Assembly: GCA_963691655.1 (NCBI GenBank)
Contig: OY829326.1
Coordinates: 148,880,998 to 148,944,997 of the forward strand
Direction of reading: 5' to 3'
Length of the DNA stretch: 64,000 bases
Origin: Toxonevra muliebris
Taxonomy: Eukaryota; Arthropoda; Insecta; Diptera; Pallopteridae
Position numbers and translations under genes: made by a program. The notes under the pieces were generated by a model. The model searched no databases. It was given only the letters and a program-made list of their open reading frames with translations, and had not been told where the DNA came from. Shown in pieces: positions 35,324-49,900 of the stretch; position 1 is the first letter of the stretch, and each line of letters opens with the position of its first letter.

Positions 35324-35690
35324 ACAGCTCGGCATCAGACAGAAACATGGTACTATTGAAAAGGTATGTGTGCCCATTGTTTTCCTAGACTTAACCCTCG
35401 CCGCCTTTGGCAAAATATGTAACGAACGCGAATTGGAATAAGGACCAATACCCCTCCTCATACTGTTCAACGAAAAAACAATCTTCCAATGCTCTGACAC
35501 GAAACATCTCGGTGATCATCGCAATCATAGACTCACATTGGCAATACACATTGAAAAAAGCGCAAACCAATATTACTCTCGGCAATAAAGTCTGTCTTGT
35601 AAATTAGAAATCAATCCTCAGCTTCGAGCATAAAGTCCTATTATACAAAGCGATTATTAATCCAATATGTTCATCTCTAGAGCACCGTAT
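35324..35690 (+). pseudogene. Jockey-like reverse transcriptase, heavily decayed
   Basis: Scattered matches to a jockey-type RT remain: QLGIRQKHGTIEKV followed by VFLDLTLAAFGKIC (the motif A region, where VFLDVSQAFDKVW is usual). After a large deletion comes LSFEHKVLLYKAIINPI (usually the LLYKAIIKPIW block near the RT end). Stops and frameshifts abound. The segment lies between UPF2 and mys, whose 3' ends converge. Confidence 0.55.
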
Positions 35691-37986
35691 TGATTTTAAA
35701 CATTGAAATATTTCATCAATCTCAATTCAATTAAACTCACTCATGATATATTCATTATAAATGGTGTAATGAGTCAATGTCTTCAGTAAAAAATATTTCG
35801 ATAAACTATAGACTAATTTTAACGCACTAGCACGAAAACTTAATTAGTAATAGGAGAATGAAAATATTTTTCTTAAAATTAAAAAAAAAACAATGGATGA
35901 GGTAATTTTCAATCTGATCGTGAAAACTTTCCATCATCAGCACAGCTTTTGGTTTTTGATCCCTTTGAATCAAATTGATTAATATTAATTGTTCCCACGA
36001 CCAGATTCATGTTCAGTGATCAGAAATATTTATTAAAAAGTCATTTTTCGGCTCTTGAATCAGACTACTTTTTTTTTTTTTTTTGTCGACCGGAGTAATT
36101 TTTGGTTCTACTTTCTTTTATTGAAAACTATACAAAATACAAAAAAAAAACTTCTTATTGTCGAACTCTCCATTGAGAATGGTTTTTCCATTTCCCCAAA
36201 CCTGTGTAATTTATTTGAAGGGAGGCAAACTTTTTCTTAGGATTGGTAGCTTTTCCAATACCACTAAAATTTGTAATTTGAAAGAAAATTCAATATTTTT
36301 GTAATAAATGTTAGGGAATATTTTTTTCTTTTTATTTCTTTTTACTCGTACTCTTAGGTCAACGTTCAGTTTTGGTTACTTACCCGGCTAACCGAATCCG
36401 TAAACAATGTTTGGATGACTCTTGTTGCTTTTAGTAAAACGCATACACATTTAAGTAACTTATTTGAAAAATTTATTAAAATTCCAAAATTAAAAACAAA
36501 AAATTTATATATTTTGACAGAAAACTTATTAATTTAAGTTACGCATTTTCTCCTAAGAAATGAATTTTAATTGCAAAATATTATTAGAATACATGTTGTT
36601 GGTTAATATTAAATCAGTACAAATTACAAAATTAATTACAAAATATTATTTATTATTGTACGCGTTCAAAATTCGCGTACTTGAGTTTATTATTATTAAA
36701 AAATATATATTTTTATTTGTATGCATACAAATAAACCAAATATAAAAATAAAATAATACAAAATAAACAAAACACATATGCTAAAAATTACATGCTTAAA
36801 TGTTAATTGGCTTAAAAATTGATAAAACACAAGAAAGTAAAAAAAGCGATGAGACACAAAAAAGAATTAAATAAAAAATTTTGACTGAACGAAAAAAGAA
36901 ACATTTAAATAAAATCTTATAATTAAAAATACGCGGTTTACTAATAATTTTTATTATCAGGCAAAAGTTGGGGTTGGGTAGAAAATCCCGAATTTGATTT
37001 TAAAAATTGCCTGATTGTTTTTTTTTTCTTTTTTTGTATAAATAAAAATTTGTTAAATTTTTTGGGCACTTATTGCATCTCATTGTTGCGTTTTCAAAGT
37101 AAAACATTGTTAGAAACAGAGTTTTGTTTTTTTTTTAATTTGGCTAATAGGCACACACTCATGGTGAATGTACATAAGGGTTTCTCTTTGTATTTCACTT
37201 ATAAGCTAAGCTAATATTACAACAATATTGTTATTGTTTTTTTTTTTTTTGCATTCCAAAAGGTTCTAAAGTTCGGCTAGCGCACTTTTAGTTTCTTAAT
37301 ATTAAAAATTTTTTGTTTTAGGCACATTTGTAGTACACTTTCTTCTGTGGGTTAATAACAAATCTACGATTTTACAAATTCTTGTATGTTGAGAAAGTTT
37401 AAATTTAAATGTGATCGATAAAATACATAGTTAAAGTTTAAAGGAAGATTGAAGTTTGGGGAAGTATTACTTTGTAAATAGTAAGTAGCATGCGCAATTT
37501 ACTTGGTAAATTTAAAATAACTTAATTTTTGTAAATGGTCGAAGCGTGTTTTATGTACATTTTTTTTTTTTTTTTTTTGTTTGCAAGGTTTATTTACTTG
37601 TAATATTTTCCAAAAAAAAAAAAAAAACAATAGAAAGGCACAATTTTAGTTTACTTAAAATGTTAATGGCAGTATTTCAATACAATTTATATACTTTGTT
37701 GTCGTTGATTAGAATAAAATACGCTGTATAAAAGTTCTTTGTTTAGTGTACATAAAAACTCTACGACCATTTACACAGTACAAATATACAGAACAATGAT
37801 TGATAGTAGTAAAAAAAAAGTGTAAAACAGTTTAGTTTATATATATATAAAAAAAAAAAAATTACAAAAATTTTTTTAGAATTTGTTTTATGGCAAATTG
37901 CAAAAAATCGTTAACAAACGTTTTTGCTGTTAAGAAACACAAACAAAAAATTATAAACTTTCACTCGTTTGCATTAATAAACTCGT
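35691..37986. other. Convergent 3' region of UPF2 and mys; probably includes the mys 3' UTR
   Basis: AT-rich, with several poly-A and poly-T runs (for example 37560-37578 and 37613-37628). The 3' UTR of mys must begin at 37986 and run leftward; its poly(A) site cannot be chosen among several minus-strand AATAAA candidates. No coding exon is supported. Confidence 0.45.
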
Positions 37987-40900
37987 TTACTTTCCAGCAT
38001 ACATAGGATTTTTGAAAGTCGATGTAGCTTGCTTGTATATTGGATTCTCACCCTAAAAGCAAAAATAAAAAGAAAATTAAATTAAAATATTTGCACATAG
38101 AGAGTTTATGAAGACGTTCTCTGGATTAAACATGACTATTGATATTTAGAAATCACTTTGGTTATTATCAACCAACTTACCGTATCCCATTTGGCATTCA
38201 TGCGTTCCTTTTCGAAACGTGCAAATTCACGACGATCATGTATGGTGGTTAGCAGTTTCCACAACAGCAGTATGGCCAAACCTACCAAAACGATAGCAGC
38301 TATTACGCCCAAAACAATGCCCAGCATAAACACTTTCGGTGGACATTCACGTTCTTGCTGTGCATGTACAATTATCTTTTCATCGATTGTTTCATTGTAT
38401 TTGAATGTAAATTTGCAATCATCTTCATCGTAGAACATACACAGATATTCATCTTTGGTTTCATTGACCAGGACCTTTTCCACAGCGATTGGCACGAAAG
38501 TCGTGCAATTTTTAGCACAATCTTCATCGTTTTTAAGTGGACCAGTCTTGTACATTTGACATTGTACACAATCTTTCAGCTCGAGACAGCGACCTGAGCA
38601 TGTGGGGCATTTCTCACAGAATTTGCCCGAGTAGCGTCCTTCCTCGGTAGATTTACATCTACGAAAAGAGTAAGCGTAAGCGAATTAGTTATACAAATAT
38701 TTAAGAATTTTATTTAATATAATTCAAATTAATTCAAATCAGTTGAAATGAATTCAAATCAATTGAAATCAATTCAATTTACTTTCAATCAATTGAAATT
38801 TAACTATTTCAAATTAATTGAATTCAATTTGGAGCAATTGAAATTGATCCAACTCTCTTTAAATCAATTGAAATCAATTCAACTCACTTCAAATCAATTC
38901 ACTTGAAATCTGTTGAAATTAAACCAATTCTCAATCTCGCTTCAAATTAAAAAATCAATCATACTTCAATTAAAATCAACTCCAATTCACTTACTTGCAC
39001 ATTCCGCACTCGCAATCGCCATGACCCGAACAAATTTCACCGCCATTCGGCGGCATGCACGTGTCATTCGATGCACGACAATCGCACGCTGAACCCATCC
39101 AACCCGGTTTGCATTGGCATACACCACACTCACACGAACCATGATCGGCACCCGAACAAATCAGTTGCTTATGACGCTCGCACGAGAAATTATCGCACTC
39201 GCAGTATCTACCTGATATAATTTCATCTGGATTGGGGCGTTTTTCACATTCGCAAACGCCACACAAACATGTACCACGTCCACTACAATCAACTTGTGTT
39301 GTATTGTCGGCACGACATCCAACATCGCTTTCTATGCCCGAGTGATCATCGGTAGCTGAACATTCGCATTTATTGCCAAAGTGTGTATCATCACAACTGC
39401 AAATGCCACACATATGTATACCATGGCCGCTGCACATAGTTGATTCCTTTTTATAAAATGGATGGTTCGGATGTTCGCAATCACAGGAGCATAGCATTTC
39501 CAAATCGATAATCATTGATTCATTGATACCGACGGGATAAATTTGTATAACTTGATTCCAGTCTTTTGGATCGGTAGGGCATGAAGTGACCAGAATTTGT
39601 ACTGTAAAATTAACAACATCGTTAAATTTGAGGTTATCACATCTGGAAGTTGGTTTTTCAGGGCCATTTCCTAGGCATGATGAATAATAGGAGATCTTGA
39701 CGTGACTTGTGGCATTGTCTTTCATATCAATTGAAGAAGAGATTTTCTATTGAGAATATTGAGAAGAAATTACAAATTTATTTTAAGAACTTGAAAATTT
39801 TTTATCCATCACACTTACGCTATATTGTTCGCGCACCAAAGACACCACATTCGATGAATCAACCGAAAGCTGAGCACTGGAGGAACCTTCAATGTGCTGT
39901 GATAATTTATCATAAACACCAAGTTGATTAGCAGTAACAGCAAAGATAACATTAATGGAATTCTGTTTCACTTTATAATTGATTTGCGAAATGCTGGGAT
40001 AATCTTGTATACTCGAGTAGGAATATTCTCCGCCACTGTTCAAATGGCATTCACCATCATTGGGTTCTATTACGCCACCAAGCTATAATTGCATATATAT
40101 ATACACAAAATTCAGTTAGAGTTTTGAAATTTGAAGATTTTAAGCTTTGTATATTACCTTGCCATCACCAGCATAATGAAAGCCAGCATCTGTTGAGAAG
40201 ACTAGCAAACGACGCGCTTGATCACGCCATCCCACTTGATCACGGCATACAATCGCTTGCATAATTGCATCGAAACCACCTTCAGGAGCATCCAAATTAC
40301 CAGAGACATTGGCCACTTTCACTTTCGACTATTTGTTTTTGTTTATGATGTTTAAAAGATTTTTTTATGTTAGTTATTTTCAATATTAAAAGTGTTTGCA
40401 TTATTATTTTTAATGTATTAATTTAGGGTTGTTTGGTTTTGGTACACTCTTGAAAAAAATATATATATATATAAAAACTCTTGTATTAAAATTTAGTTTG
40501 GTTTTTGGGTTTTTGTATTTGTTCGCATTATATTTTCGTTGTACAGCAATCCCCGGTTAACTGACCCAAGCTTGTGAAAGCATTTCCGGTATAGTTGCGC
40601 CAGAAATTTTACGTTTTAAAGTTAAAAAATTTTTCAAATTTCTTGGTTAATTAAACCAGAAATTTTATATTTTCATTCACGCAATTAAGCGGAGATTGCT
40701 GTATTTCAAAATTTTATAAGTGAAGCCGTGGTTGTTCTAAGAAACTAAGTGGTTATAAAATTAGTAAATATGACGATGGAGGGAAGCAAAGTTTTCACTA
40801 ACAAAAGTTAAGATCCAAGGCAAAGAATTACAATTTGTTAACTTTCAAAAAGTTAAGACAGACTTTTCTTAGGTTCCATTAAGGCTAAACTGCTGTAAGC

Positions 40901-43900
40901 TTTGACTCTATTTCAGACTACCTTGACCTCCGAGAACAAGCCAAGCGTATAGCCAGTAACTAAGCTAAAAAACTAGCACACTATTTAGGGTTCCGAAGGC
41001 TACTGTTGCTTTTCACTGTATGTAAGAATGCATTAGGCGAAAGCTGAGATATGGAACCTCAAATTCCTCACGGGCTTATACTGTAAAAAGTTGCCCTCAT
41101 GAATATACTGGTGAAAGTTTAAAGAACGGCATCACTGTTAATTACAGGTGCTTTTGGGACAAACCTTTTCTTGATTATGAACACCATTATTTTTTTAATT
41201 CCTTTAACCCTGGTGGTGGGATGCTGGTGTTGACTAACTCGGATCTCAGGTTGAATTAAGTCCGGACTGAATATTTTGTAGAGCATTCCAAAATTATTTT
41301 GTAACTTAATTTTTTATCTAGAGAACATGAATAGACTTCTTCGACAATCACTTTATTATTTCTATTCCTACGAGACAGGATCCGGTTAAAATCGATGTCA
41401 CCATAAACTGATGGATGGAAGGGTTAGTTGGTCACGTTGGTTGAATCACAATTAGCGTTATGACACCATTTTAAAACTACTTCTTCATCGAACACTGAAG
41501 TAATGTAGGTAAATACTCGGTACAGTTTTGGACATTCTAGCAGATTTTTCGGACTAACTGCCAAGCAGTCGCGAAAGGCCTTCGCAGAAACCTATATCTC
41601 AAGAAGAGCAGCCACCAAGTCTCTGTACAATGAACCATACTACACTTCCTGTTTCTTGGAATTCATGGCAAGTAATGTGCAGCCAGTACTTTGCTGAGAC
41701 TTAATTCCATAGTAGAATAGACTAGTTGTAGGTCAGGACAAGCTATGACAGAAAATTATTTTAGATTCGTGTTAATCTTCAACAAGTTCGACACTCTTAT
41801 TCCTGATAGACAAGAATGGGAAAATGAAGAGCAATTTCATTAAGATTTACATTTGATACTGAAGTCTTCTGTAAAAAAAATTGGTGTTAGCCAGAAAAAT
41901 GCAGTGAATTTTAGGCAGAAGTCACAGCAATCGAAGAAGTCACGTTCTGGCTGACATATAATGTGATATTTAAAAAACTTATATGTTTCTTTACCGATAG
42001 GTAGATAAAAATTATAGAAATATTGCACTCGAGACCAATAGGCCAATTGTATTTCCAGTCATAAGCATTTATATTAGCAAATCGCACTAAAGGATTTTAG
42101 TAAGGAATTTTGCTCTAAGGTAATGATGTCCAAGCTATTTACCAAGTAGTGCCCCGAATATCTCGTAGTGCTTAGTAGGAGAATATGTTTCTTTGTCTCA
42201 TTTTTTTTTCAGCAGAAACGACAGTTGCTGCCCTGTTCTATGCCTCGATTTTTAATGTGACTTCCCAGTTTGCCTTGAAACGAAAACCAGTAGTCATTTT
42301 GAGGTTGGTTTTATTTAAAACCCTTTGAACCACTTTTTCTCAACTTTCAAGTAGGAACTGGGATAAAGAGAAAGAACACAAAACTTTTATGCGTATACCC
42401 AGCTTTGATTCATGAATAAAAGACGCATTAAGAAAGCTATGTTTTCGATGTCCTAAAACACTTGACTGATATCAAGATTAGGCACTTACGTAGCTTTCTA
42501 AAAAACACTCAAAGGTTTCTTTTATTTATAATTAACAGGCTTTAAATGAACAATAATGCCAGAAGAATCGCAAAAAGTCATAGAACTAGCAGATCTGACG
42601 ATTTTTCGGAACCCTCGGAACACGGTAAGGTTCTTCATCAGTGATATTTGTGATACTTCCCTCTTTTTTACAATATATATAAGTGAAAATATTGTAAACA
42701 ATTACTTTCATTGAATAGTATTATTGAAAGGAATTACTATTAGTTTTTGCTATTCTTCTTTGACACTTTTATTACATATTGATCAGATTTTCTGACATCT
42801 ATATGAACAGTGTGTGTTTGTAAAGAAAAATTTAAAAACTAAATTTTTATACTTAAAAGCAAACCTTCTTTTTAATATTTTAATAGCCTAAAGTAAAGGA
42901 ATAGGGTCTTAGCTGCTTTTCATATGGCATCACAATGGGCCTTTTCGGCTTCAGTAGCCATTTAAAGCTAGCATAAATTTAGCCCCAGAATTAGAAAGAA
43001 ATTCTTTAATTGTTAAAAAAAAGTTTCAAATATGTACCTGGGTAAAAGTTAATGAAAAAAAGTGATAAGAGTTAACGCGAGAAATTTTATTATCTATAAC
43101 AATTTGTTTGCAAACGATATCAGCGTTTATCTGGCAGCAAACAAAAAATAATTGTTAAATAAAGAAATTGATTGTTAAAATTTTGTTATACAGGGAAAAT
43201 TTTATAAGAATATTATGATATTCGGAAGTTTATGTTGGAAATTATAAATTGAAAATAAATTTTAGAGATAATTGTAATTTTCCATTAATCACTTAGCTGA
43301 GAAGAATATGACTATTAGTTTATAGTTTCCAAATCATCAGTTAAAAAAGTTGAGTTGGTAACAAAATCTTCAATAAAAAATCAACAAATTAAAATCTTCA
43401 AATCAAAATCTTCAAGATTTAATTTTCATTAATAAAATCTCTAAAGTTAAAACTCATTTGAACCTTAGTCTGTTAAAAAAATTTAATTCCATCAGATTCA
43501 AAATCTGGAGATATTATTGCTGGAAATTTTGAAGATTTTAGATTTGGAAAATTTGCAAAAAGATATTTTCTATTACATTGCCAAATTTAAAAGAGTATTA
43601 AATTTGAAATAAATTCAAGAGTGTACCAGGGTAAAATAAGAAAATGTTCATTCAACATTCACAAAAAAAAAAAAAATAAAAAAACAGTCAAAGAATTAAA
43701 TATGGGAAAGAAAGTTGAGGTAGGTGCAGAGCTATTAAGTATGTAACTAAACCATGTAAGTATATATGAGGCGACTACAAATTTTATGAGGATATACATG
43801 CATTCTTCTACATACAACCAAACCAATTCACTAGTAAATATATTAGTATAATTCAAACACGATTGTAAAACAAAAGCATTAGTATCACGCATAACTACAA

Positions 43901-46900
43901 GAGATATCATGCAACTTTTCACCACAATTTATTACTACATATCGCTGCCTTAAGTTGATAAAGCCCTAACAAGCATTTTTCAGATTTTACAGGAGAAGCA
44001 AAAAACATTTTGTTATTTGGAGTACTGCTTCGAGAATTTGTGATTTAAACTAAAAGAAAAGTTTTTGGTGTAAGCCTCTAAAATTTTCGGTACAGATAAA
44101 AGTGGCTTTATCATAATCCATGAAAAACTTGATATTGAAAAATTTCATGTTAGGTAGGACCTTAGCAAATTGAGGCAGCGATATAACGGTATGGTAAGTA
44201 CATGCAAATTTAGTATAAAATTTCTTTTAAATTTTGTTTTTGATTTTTGTGTTTATGCCAAATTTCTACAACAAAAACTTACAGAAAATTGATATGTATC
44301 CGTGCTTAGAGGCATGACATTACGATAGCCATAGGGTGCAGCACAGCCAGTACATGGCTCTCTCAGACTAATTTATTTTTTAATATACGATATTTATTTA
44401 TGTAGTAGATATATGTAAATAATATTTGATGTAGTATAAATATACGAATTTATAAATAGAGATGTTAAGCATTTTTTTTTTAACAGGCATATATGAAGAC
44501 AGAGAGAGACCGCGTAAGAGGAGAGAGAGAACAAAGAGAGTTATAGTGTATAATGTTATGTAAGAAATTTTTGATTTTGATAGATTTTCAAATTTAAAAT
44601 TAATTAAAACGAAAAAGAAAATAGTCTTAAAAACTAAAACAAAATCAAATTAAATCAAAATAATAAAATCAAAATTCACTTAAAAAACTAAATCCAATAA
44701 AAAAAAGTGCCCTTCACATTTATGAGAGGTGCATAGATATATGTAATTTCATTCAATTAATATACGATATCGATATATTTTAACTATATGTATAATATGC
44801 ATAGTGTTACTTAAACACAAATTAACCATAAAATGTTGTCTATTGTGATAGGATATAAAGCAGAAATGATATAATGAGCGTTCGAATTATATTCGGTTCT
44901 CGTTTAAAATAGCTTATTTTCAAATTCGGATTATTTCGTTGTTGTGCGCTCATACAAATTTGAATATAAGTAACAGAAATGTGGTTGAGAATCGAAAGTG
45001 CCATTAAATTAAAATCGCAAAAGGCTTCATTGAATTTTTCAAGGGCTTCAAGGAATTATTGAAAGAATTTTTTGAATTTTTTTGAAACTTCATTGAGTAC
45101 CCTTAAATGACGCCAATGAATTCTTGCACGACTTCAATGAATTCTTATTAGATTTAAATGAATTATAATGAGACCAAAATCATTTTTTTTTTTTGATTCT
45201 CTTGAGACTTTATTGAGCACTTAAAGGGCTTCAAATCTATACATTTATTAGTGTAACTACAATTTTATTCCAGAAGTGCTATACTATCATATTATATATA
45301 AATTTGAAGAGCTTGACGAGTAGGTTAGCAGATTTAAAATCGGATAAGCCAATTCCAAAATATTAGCGTCGGAAGTTTTTTAAAATTCGCTCATTGAACA
45401 AAAAATTGCATTCATCGTTGTAAAAATCATTGCTTAAACGGGAGTAAATAATAAATTAGAGAGAATGAGAGAAGACATGAGTAACGGTATCTCTCAGAAT
45501 TATCTAACGAATTATTAGCATACACAAATAATAAAACAAACACCAACGAGTAGTTTGGTTCTCTTTTGATATTTGTTTTTTTATAAAAAAAATAGCCCCA
45601 GTTACTGGGGCCTTACCGACTAGTATCATTTAATTCTTATATTGACTTTACTGAATTTTGAATTGTATAGATTCCAGCCTTGTATTGCAAAATTTTTAAG
45701 AATCATATCATTTGCTTATATATCATATTAATTAACAACATTATGACATGAAATAATCTTACCACACAATACAAGTACGTTGAACTTACATGACTAAAGA
45801 AGAGTACATTCTTTGACCAAAAAAAACAATATAAAATTCGAATGAATAATTACAAATATATAAATAATAAAAACACATAAAATATCAAAGCACATAAGTA
45901 CATAAATAGAACGAAAGCAAAAGCAAAAATATTATAAATATAATAAAAGCCAAACAACTATTGAAAGAAATATATATATGAAAAACAAATTTAAACTTAA
46001 ACCAAAAATGAAAAAAAAAAACACACACAAAATAATAATAATAAAGTTCTTTGTATATGATATATACCAAAATACGCAAAAAATCATCAATAATATATAG
46101 TACATGAAAACAGAAATGCAAACATAAATTTATATGGTGCACGAAACCATGAAACAAATAAAAAATAGATAGCACATGTGTGAAAAAATACTGTAGGGTT
46201 TTGTGGGGGAGATGGGTGTTTATGTTGGAACAAAAGGGGGTGGCAGACAAAAATTATATAATAAAAATCAAAATATGCATTTCAAAATTAAATTCTTACA
46301 GTGAAAATATGGGTATCGGTACTCAAAGGCATATGATTGCGATAACCATATGGAGCCTCGCAGCCATCGCAGGGATGCTCAAGTCTGTGGTAGTAGTAAG
46401 AGTTGTAGTTGTTGTTTAAATGTTGTTGTTGAAGGTGTTGCACAATATTTTATTATTGTTGTTGTTGGTGAGTATTACATTGTTAGTTGATTTTGTTTTT
46501 TTGATATTAATGTGTTTTTTTTTTTTTTGTGTCAACAAGGAAAACAAAAAAATCAATTGCAAACAAGAAAAAATTAATTGCAAAAAGTAACATAATATCG
46601 AAAATTGGCAAAAAAATAAAAGTAAATGTAAAAAAGAATTGATATGAAAAATGTTAGAAATTTAGTAATGAAATATTATGTTTATTTAAAAAGGCTTAAG
46701 AAAATAAAAATGCATTTAATAATAAAACTCTTCATACAACTAAATACCTTAATTGTAATAATCATAAAAAAATAGATTTAATATATAGATACATATATAT
46801 ATATATATATATATATAGGGTACTGAATTATGAATATACTCGATATTAGAGATATATTTTGGTTCACTTTGTTACTTCATTAGAAAATATTCACTTCACT

Positions 46901-49900
46901 TTGTTCTCAAAAGATTACATTGAATTCTTAAAAGACTTCATTGAATTCGCAAGACTTAATTGAATTCTCCAAAGGTTTCATTGCATTTCCAAAAAATTTC
47001 ATTACATTCTTAAAAGGTTTTAAAGCATTCTCAAAATACTTCATTGAATTCTCAAAAATCTTTATTAAATTCTCAGAAAGTTTTATTAAATTCTCAAAAC
47101 ACTTAGCTAAACTCTTAAAAGGCTTCATTGCATTCTTAAACGGTTTCATTGCATTATCAAAAACTTCACTGATTTTCAAAAGCGTTGAACGTTTCATTAC
47201 ATTCTCAGACGGCTTCATCGAATTCTCAGAAGACTTCATTGAATCCTTAGGAAACCACATAATGAATTTTCAAAAACCTTGCTTCGAATTATTAAATGAA
47301 TTTTAAGTGAGAGTAAGTGAGAATAACCAACAAACAAAGAGTCGCGGCGTCTTGAACAAAATGTCACTGTTGACAATTACAAATTCGAAGTCGTCAAGAA
47401 TTTCGTTTATCCAGCATCAACACCAACAATAATGTCATCCTTGAGATCAAGCGAAGAATAACTCTTGCCAACAGGTGTTACTACGGGCTTAGTAGGCAAT
47501 TGAGAAGCAGAGCCCTCTCTCGGCGAACAAAAATAACGCTCTTCAAGACCCTCATCCTTCCCGTCCTAATGTATGGCGCAGAGACGTGGACATTGACCAC
47601 CAATGATGAGAGCGTTCGAGAGGAAGATACTCCGCAAGATTTTTGGTCCAGTGTGTGTGGACGACGTGTATCGGATAAGATGGACCCATGAGCTGTATGA
47701 GCTATACGCCGACATTGACGTAGTCAAGCGCATAAAAATCCAGCGGCTTCGTTGGCTGGGTCATGTCGAGCGAATGGAAGATAGTGCTCCGGCTAGAAGG
47801 GTGTTTTATTCGAGCCACGGAGGTGGAACGCGCAGAAGAGGAAGACCTAATCTCCGTTGGAAAGACCAGGTACAGGGGGACCTGACTGCACTTGGCCTTA
47901 CTAACTGGCGCCGGCGCGCGCATGCAGAAGCGACTGGCGAGGCTTTTTACAGGCGGCCAAGACCGATCATCGGTTGTAGAGCCAGTAAGTAAGTAAGTAA
48001 GTAAAGTAAGTAAGTAAGTGAGAATAACAATCATTTAAGTTTTAAAAATTCTTAGGAAAAATTTATAATTTTCTTGAGTAAAAATGTTGGATAGTTTTCC
48101 CACAAAAATGTTCAAACACTTGAGGCAAAAAAATACCCAGGGTAAGTCATTGTCAAGCCTGGTATGGTGACAGATAAGAATGAGAGATATTGCGGAAAGT
48201 GATTTAAATAAGCTAAGTTCCCTGGTTGTTGTTTAACGGTTCTTGGTCAATGTAAATAGAGAAGTTCCAGGTGTATTCCCGTCAAATTTTGGAATATTAA
48301 TATAAAAGAAACTCAATTAGTTTTGCATTATGATCTAAAATATGCCCACCTTATTGTGGGGATGTTAACTTGTTTCCTTAAATTGGGCTATGATCGTTTT
48401 TCTTTGCACTTGGATGACGTATATTGGACTTGATCATCAGACAGAAATTAAAACCACAATAAAAAATCAAAGTGAACACATATTTTCTAATTACATATTA
48501 AGTTTTAGATTTACATAAAGTTCTTATAACCCTATAATACTTTAATATTTTAAAATATATTGAATAAAGCTCTATGAAAAGATATAATATAAGATATAAG
48601 CCCTATTCTAAATATTCCCAAAATGAAATCCTTGGGAAAAATTGTTTCTTTTCTTCGTATTCCTATAAGAAAAGAATAAAAAAAAAACAGATTTTTCTCG
48701 TAGATTTCATTTCAAGAATACTTAGAATAAGACTGATAATGAAAATATCTATTTCGATAGTAAATAATCTATTCAAAATTTGCTAGAAATTTATATTTTG
48801 AACGAAATCGGTTACCGTTAGGTAGTAATAACTGAAGATTTTCATTATTGAGTTTTTACTTCCATTATTTTTCCAGACAAATTTTTATATCTCAACAACA
48901 AAAACAAAACTGTGGTTTAAAATACTACAATAGCCGCCTTTTTTCACACCAAAATCTTGAACTAGTTAAACTTAACAATTGAATAAATTGCAACTGTAGT
49001 ACATACGTCTACAATATGAACTAGATACAGATGTTGAGATGAAAAAAAGCAGTTAATACCTTAAATTTATAAAATACGAGTTTAAATACTTTAATAAAAA
49101 TATACTTTTAACCCTCGGTCTGGCACATGAGTCTGGCTAGACCTTTTTCGATTTTAATTGCAATTTAAACATATTTCTGATTTGAAAGTTAGCGATATTT
49201 GAAATCAAATTTTTTTAGCGTAATTTTTGTAATGTTTTCTACTTCCTTGTAAATGCGAAATGCTCCTAGCACATCTAATAGATTGCAGAAATTGCAAATG
49301 CCCATCGTTCTGGTGGTCGTTTCGATGTAAAGTGGTTACCTCAGTATGCCACTCAGTATTTTATCATAAAATTCCAAATATAATATTATTCACAGCCACA
49401 ATATTTTTCAAAATAATAAAATAATAAATTTTTTATTTTTTTTTGTCTTTGCCTTTAAAAAAAAATAATAATAATTCCAATGTGAGAAAAATATGCAGCA
49501 ATGCATAAAAATGTGTTAGAATGCATCCACAAAATCGCAATATTTCCATACAAATGCACTGAAATGCGTGCAGGTCTGACCAGGCCTCATGTGGAACGTA
49601 TGTGACAATCGAAACATGAGTCTAACCGAGGATTAAAACTAAACATTCAAATTAGTTTATAGCTAAAGCTAAATTCATTGATATAATTATAATCTAAATA
49701 ATTTCTTACAAAACAATTAATCATAAATAAAACAAACAAAAAACTAAAAATTAATATAATAACGATAAAATTCAGAATAAATATACTTTTGATGAATATA
49801 CTTGGTTTTCACAATATAAAAAAATTACTCACTTCTTGGGTATAGTCGAAACATATGGCATCAATACTTTATCAACAAACGAACCGAAGCCCAAACGGAA

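Noticed and set aside
41205..41700. Segment with a faint resemblance to 29.3-29.42 kb (TAACTGCC, CAGAAACCT)
   Set aside because: Matches are short and the frames are not recognisable; could be shared old repeat or chance.
45592..45613. Hairpin GCCCCAG-TTA-CTGGGGC
   Set aside because: Isolated 7-bp stem without flanking duplication or further pairing; not enough to call an element.
46941..47306. 121-codon plus-strand ORF of FIEFSK-like octapeptides
   Set aside because: By-product of the 24-bp degenerate array inside a mys intron; no splice or start context.
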